9,234 nt of DNA from Pseudomonadota bacterium (GTDB lineage Bacteria; SAR324; XYD2-FULL-50-16; JAHJRI01), in the NCBI GenBank assembly GCA_022360105.1, contig JAKSDL010000797.1, positions 1 through 9,234 of the forward strand, given 5' to 3'. Position 1 is the stretch's first letter, and the number at the start of each line of letters is the position of its first letter. Shown in pieces: positions 7,048-9,234 of the stretch. The notes beneath the pieces were generated by a model that saw only the letters and a program-made list of their open reading frames with translations, had not been told where the DNA came from and did not search any database. The position numbers and the translations under genes were made by a program.

Positions 7048-7076
7048 GTAGTGCGGGACGTAATGCGGGACGTAGT
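7048..7076. repeat. 12-bp tandem direct repeat
   Basis: GTAGTGCGGGAC is followed at once by GTAATGCGGGAC (one difference), then by a third partial start GTAGT. The GC-rich repeat stands out from its AT-rich surroundings and looks like an imported or protein-binding element. I have a vague impression of having seen similar strings in intergenic mobile-element remnants of related bacteria, but cannot confirm that from the sequence. Confidence 0.7.
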
Positions 7077-7198
7077 TGATATATTGAAATTTGGCATATA
7101 TACCGGCTATCAAATAGGGAGGATAAATTTAAACACTGTTTGAACAAGGAAATCGAAGGTTTTAATAAGATATATTTTTTGCGGAATTTTTGACTTCC

Positions 7199-7214
7199 GA
7201 AATGTCAACATTTC
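7199..7214. repeat. Perfect short palindrome
   Basis: GAAATGT (7199-7205) and ACATTTC (7208-7214) flank a 2-base centre. The compact 7+2+7 layout is that of a protein-binding dyad more than an RNA hairpin. No adjacent gene explains it, and chance is possible. Confidence 0.45.
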
Positions 7215-7256
7215 ACGTCTCATTATTTGAAAAATATGTGGTGTGAAATCGCATTG

Positions 7257-7320
7257 CGCAGATCCGACAATGCTCCTGAATCGTTGCTAAGCATTTCAGG
7301 AAGAGTTTTGCGGACCTGCG
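7257..7320. repeat. 64-bp nested inverted repeat downstream of the surface-protein gene
   Basis: Outer arms CGCAGATCCG (7257-7266) and CGGACCTGCG (7311-7320) pair with one mismatch that can be a G-U wobble in RNA. Inner arms TCCTGAA (7274-7280) and TTCAGGA (7295-7301) pair perfectly. The structure begins about 20 nt after the surface-protein stop. It lacks a following T-run on the minus strand, so it is not a standard terminator; it may be a 3'-end stabiliser, a factor-dependent stop or the end of a small repetitive element. Confidence 0.5.
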
Positions 7321-7340
7321 ACAATTTAAGGAAGGCGATC

Positions 7341-9234
7341 CTAGTTAGAGTTTTCAGGTTGAGGGGTTGCGATCCACTCCACATTTCCGCTACGATCGGC
7401 AACGGTCTTCTGAATGTAGAAGTCGTTGCTTAAAAAGTAACTGTTGGTTTTCTCCTGGATCGTGACGTGGCCGTTTGCCAGTCTCCTCACAATCCATTTC
7501 TGAGAATCATCATGTTGTGCAGGTCTGGAAACAATCGTGTCCTCGTAGCGATCATCAGAAGAATAATCGAATGCCTCACTATCGTCTCCATCCATGTACA
7601 AACCATGATAATGTGATTGGATCGTATAGGTTTCCGGTTCATCAGGAACGGCTGTTAACGTCCAGGTTATTGTATCTGCAGGGACTCCATCACCTACAAG
7701 GTGATTGTATGTATCGAAATATCCCGGCCCATTCTCAATACTGCCGGAACCGCCCCAGATATAGCGATTGGCAAGATCACCTCCGGCCGCCTGGAAAATA
7801 TAGGCTCCACTGAGATCCTCAAAAGTAACAGTGGGTTGAAACAATAGATTGTCGAATTGGCCATAATCCATCCAGGCCCCATAAATTCCTATCTGACCCG
7901 GCGCAAACTCTGCCGAAACCTCTCCGGTCAGTTCACCTTCCAAGCTTATTTCATCATTATAATTAATAGCATAACTATTCTGATCAAGTGTGATACTCAG
8001 GTTTTTGACCACCTCATTATCTACCGATAAATAATCGATGGTTGCAATGGCGTACAGAATTCCCTCGCTCATTTCAGTCAAATAAATTTTCCTGTGTTCC
8101 TGGCTGGCAAAAACACGGTAATTGTTATTTACATCTCTAAAACCAAAAACCAGTCCCAAATGATCGTTATCCGACCCCGGTCCTCCAATATCAATGTAAT
8201 AGGTCCCATCACCAAAGACGTCCGTATTCCTGATTAAGAGACTGCCGACACTTCCATTTGGCAGCCACTGTCCACATGAGTCAGTGACAACAAGCGATCC
8301 AGCGTCCACTGTCCATCGGCTATTGATGTCAGGACCACAAACGGCGCCGGTTTCCTCATAGGCTGTATAATCAGATAACACACCTGCATTTTCAAATGGT
8401 TCATGAAAAATCACCGGGATAACCTTAACCGTGGCAGGAAGACTTAGTTGATTAGTGGTGGGGGCGATCAAGGTGTAGGTAAAACGATCCTCCTCGAAAG
8501 GAAAATGTGAGGAATAAACCATTAGTCCGTTTTCAAGGCTGATAGTAGCTCCTTTCTCACTCACCGTATCAAAGCTGTGGATAGTTGCTTGCGAATTTAA
8601 TAACACATCATTTGCCAGAACGTCCAAAACAGCCGTGCATACGCCTTCTTCGGGAATGCAAGTCATCAAATCATCCACCGCAAAGTTCACCTGAGCAACC
8701 TCAACCGTGGCAGGAAGACTTAGTTGATTAGTGGTGGGATCGATCAAGGTGTAGGTAAAACGATCCTTCTCGAAAGGAAAATGTGAGGAATAAACCATTA
8801 GTCCATTTTCAAGGCTGATAGTGGCTCCTTTCTCACTCACCGTATCAAAGCTGTGGAAAGTTGTTTGCGAATTTAATAACACATCATTTGCCAGAACGTC
8901 CAAAACAGCCGTGCATACACCTTCTTCGGGGGTGCAAGTCATCAAATCATCCACCGCAATGCTGACCTCTTCAACACCATCAGCAGGCCGAACATGTATT
9001 GTCACCAACAAATTCAAAGATTCCGCATCAGCTTCAGCGATCATATACCTGAACGTATCGATTCCATAAAAGCCGGCAGGCGGCGTATAATCAAAGGTGA
9101 TACCATCTGTATTTTGAGTGATGCTTCCTCCCTGCGAACTCACGGAGTCAACCTGTGTGATAACTGCAGAAGCGGGATCATTGGCCAGCAGATCCATACC
9201 CTCCAGAACTTCTCCTCGAACAGCGGAAACAATA
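7341..9234 (-). CDS. Large modular surface/secreted protein: Ig/cadherin-like repeats, jellyroll and trefoil-like C-terminus (5' end outside window)
   Basis: The frame is open to the right edge. The ATG at 9197 is internal, because the codons before it (SAVRGEVLEG) continue the same repeat pattern (VLDVLAND, here GMDLLAND). About 630 residues are visible. In order they are: three tandem beta-sandwich repeats of the bacterial Ig/cadherin-like 'VLANDV' type (about 9230-8965, 8960-8690 and 8685-8415); a region from about 8411 to 7830 that resembles a LamG/ConA-like jellyroll (for example GLVFGFRDVNNNYRVFASQ); and a C-terminal region from about 7820 to 7360 with the W-I...G-V-I pattern of a beta-trefoil (KWIVRRLANGHVTIQEKTN). 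Both end domains are folds that often bind sugars, suggesting adhesion or glycan binding outside the cell. No C-terminal sorting signal or barrel is seen, so the secretion route is unknown. The second and third repeats each carry a cysteine pair, C-x6-C. Confidence 0.88.
   Translation of the reverse strand, partial: IVSAVRGEVLEGMDLLANDPASAVITQVDSVSSQGGSITQNTDGITFDYTPPAGFYGIDTFRYMIAEADAESLNLLVTIHVRPADGVEEVSIAVDDLMTCTPEEGVCTAVLDVLANDVLLNSQTTFHSFDTVSEKGATISLENGLMVYSSHFPFEKDRFTYTLIDPTTNQLSLPATVEVAQVNFAVDDLMTCIPEEGVCTAVLDVLANDVLLNSQATIHSFDTVSEKGATISLENGLMVYSSHFPFEEDRFTYTLIAPTTNQLSLPATVKVIPVIFHEPFENAGVLSDYTAYEETGAVCGPDINSRWTVDAGSLVVTDSCGQWLPNGSVGSLLIRNTDVFGDGTYYIDIGGPGSDNDHLGLVFGFRDVNNNYRVFASQEHRKIYLTEMSEGILYAIATIDYLSVDNEVVKNLSITLDQNSYAINYNDEISLEGELTGEVSAEFAPGQIGIYGAWMDYGQFDNLLFQPTVTFEDLSGAYIFQAAGGDLANRYIWGGSGSIENGPGYFDTYNHLVGDGVPADTITWTLTAVPDEPETYTIQSHYHGLYMDGDDSEAFDYSSDDRYEDTIVSRPAQHDDSQKWIVRRLANGHVTIQEKTNSYFLSNDFYIQKTVADRSGNVEWIATPQPENSN
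8427..8683 (-). repeat. Copy 2 of the 276-bp internal duplication
   Basis: This 257-bp stretch matches 8703-8959 with about ten differences counted by eye (about 96% identity). The start-to-start distance is 276 bp, which is 92 codons, so frame is kept. The 19 bases between copies (8684-8702) do not match the corresponding flank. Confidence 0.95.
8703..8959 (-). repeat. Copy 1 of the 276-bp internal duplication
   Basis: Partner of 8427-8683. It encodes the repeat with TCTPEEGVC and FEKDRF, where the other copy has TCIPEEGVC and FEEDRF. By eye, seven base differences alter five residues (Asp/Ala, Lys/Glu, Thr/Ala, Phe/Ile, Thr/Ile) and three are silent. Confidence 0.95.

Larger units (their letters stand above)
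6810..7340. other. Roughly 530-bp intergenic region with repeats, no supported gene
   Basis: No frame here has a credible start, ribosome site and protein-like composition. The longest minus-strand ATG frame I noticed (7110-7223) is 37 codons and lacks a ribosome site. The right two thirds hold clustered structure: an imperfect hairpin at 7003-7026, a 12-bp tandem repeat at 7048-7071, a palindrome at 7199-7214 and a 64-bp nested inverted repeat at 7257-7320. The density of such structure suggests remnants of a small non-autonomous element or regulatory DNA, but I found no matching terminal inverted repeats or target-site duplication by eye. The left third should contain the ankyrin promoter. 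Confidence 0.55.

Noticed and set aside
7048..7076. CRISPR array start
   Set aside because: The units are only 12 bp, directly adjacent with no spacers, and there are just two full copies; no cas genes are nearby.
7110..7223. 37-codon minus-strand frame in the intergenic region
   Set aside because: It has no ribosome site, is short, and is made of AT-rich codons as expected by chance. It spans the palindrome at 7199-7214.
9195..9197. ATG at 9197 as the true start of the surface protein
   Set aside because: The frame is open to the window edge and the codons before it continue the repeat pattern. There is no signal peptide after it, so it is an internal methionine.

Overview
The window reads as a piece of a Gram-negative, moderate-to-low-GC chromosome. 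Double-membrane features include a LolA-like periplasmic protein, a likely outer-membrane barrel and an SPase II lipoprotein. The gene set and sequence style suggest a deltaproteobacterium (Desulfobacterota), but that is an inference; no rRNA or marker gene is present. All supported genes lie on the minus strand, so the window is read from right to left.

Right end (about 9234-7341): the C-terminal 630 residues of a large secreted or surface protein, cut by the window edge. It has at least three tandem Ig/cadherin-like 'LAND' repeats, then a jellyroll (LamG/ConA-like) region, then a beta-trefoil-like C-terminus. Two repeats are about 96% identical in DNA, so a 276-bp unit was duplicated recently. 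A roughly 530-bp non-coding stretch follows (7340-6810, or to 6792 with the preferred ankyrin start), containing a 12-bp tandem repeat and several inverted repeats.

Middle (6791-4642): a two-gene unit made of an exported ankyrin-repeat protein and a small lipoprotein of unknown family. Their ends overlap by 16 nt, which suggests translational coupling.

Left part (4561-1): a TetR-family repressor gene, then a likely operon of an MMPL/RND exporter, a LolA-like (TP-0789 type) periplasmic lipid-binding protein and the start of a probable outer-membrane barrel protein cut by the left edge. Two nearly identical 20-bp palindromes lie in front of tetR (4535-4554, exactly between its -35 and -10) and in front of the exporter operon (3831-3850). 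The simplest model is a repressor that controls both itself and a three-component envelope system moving a lipidic or hydrophobic molecule from the inner membrane, across the periplasm, to the outer membrane. The ligand and cargo cannot be read from the sequence.
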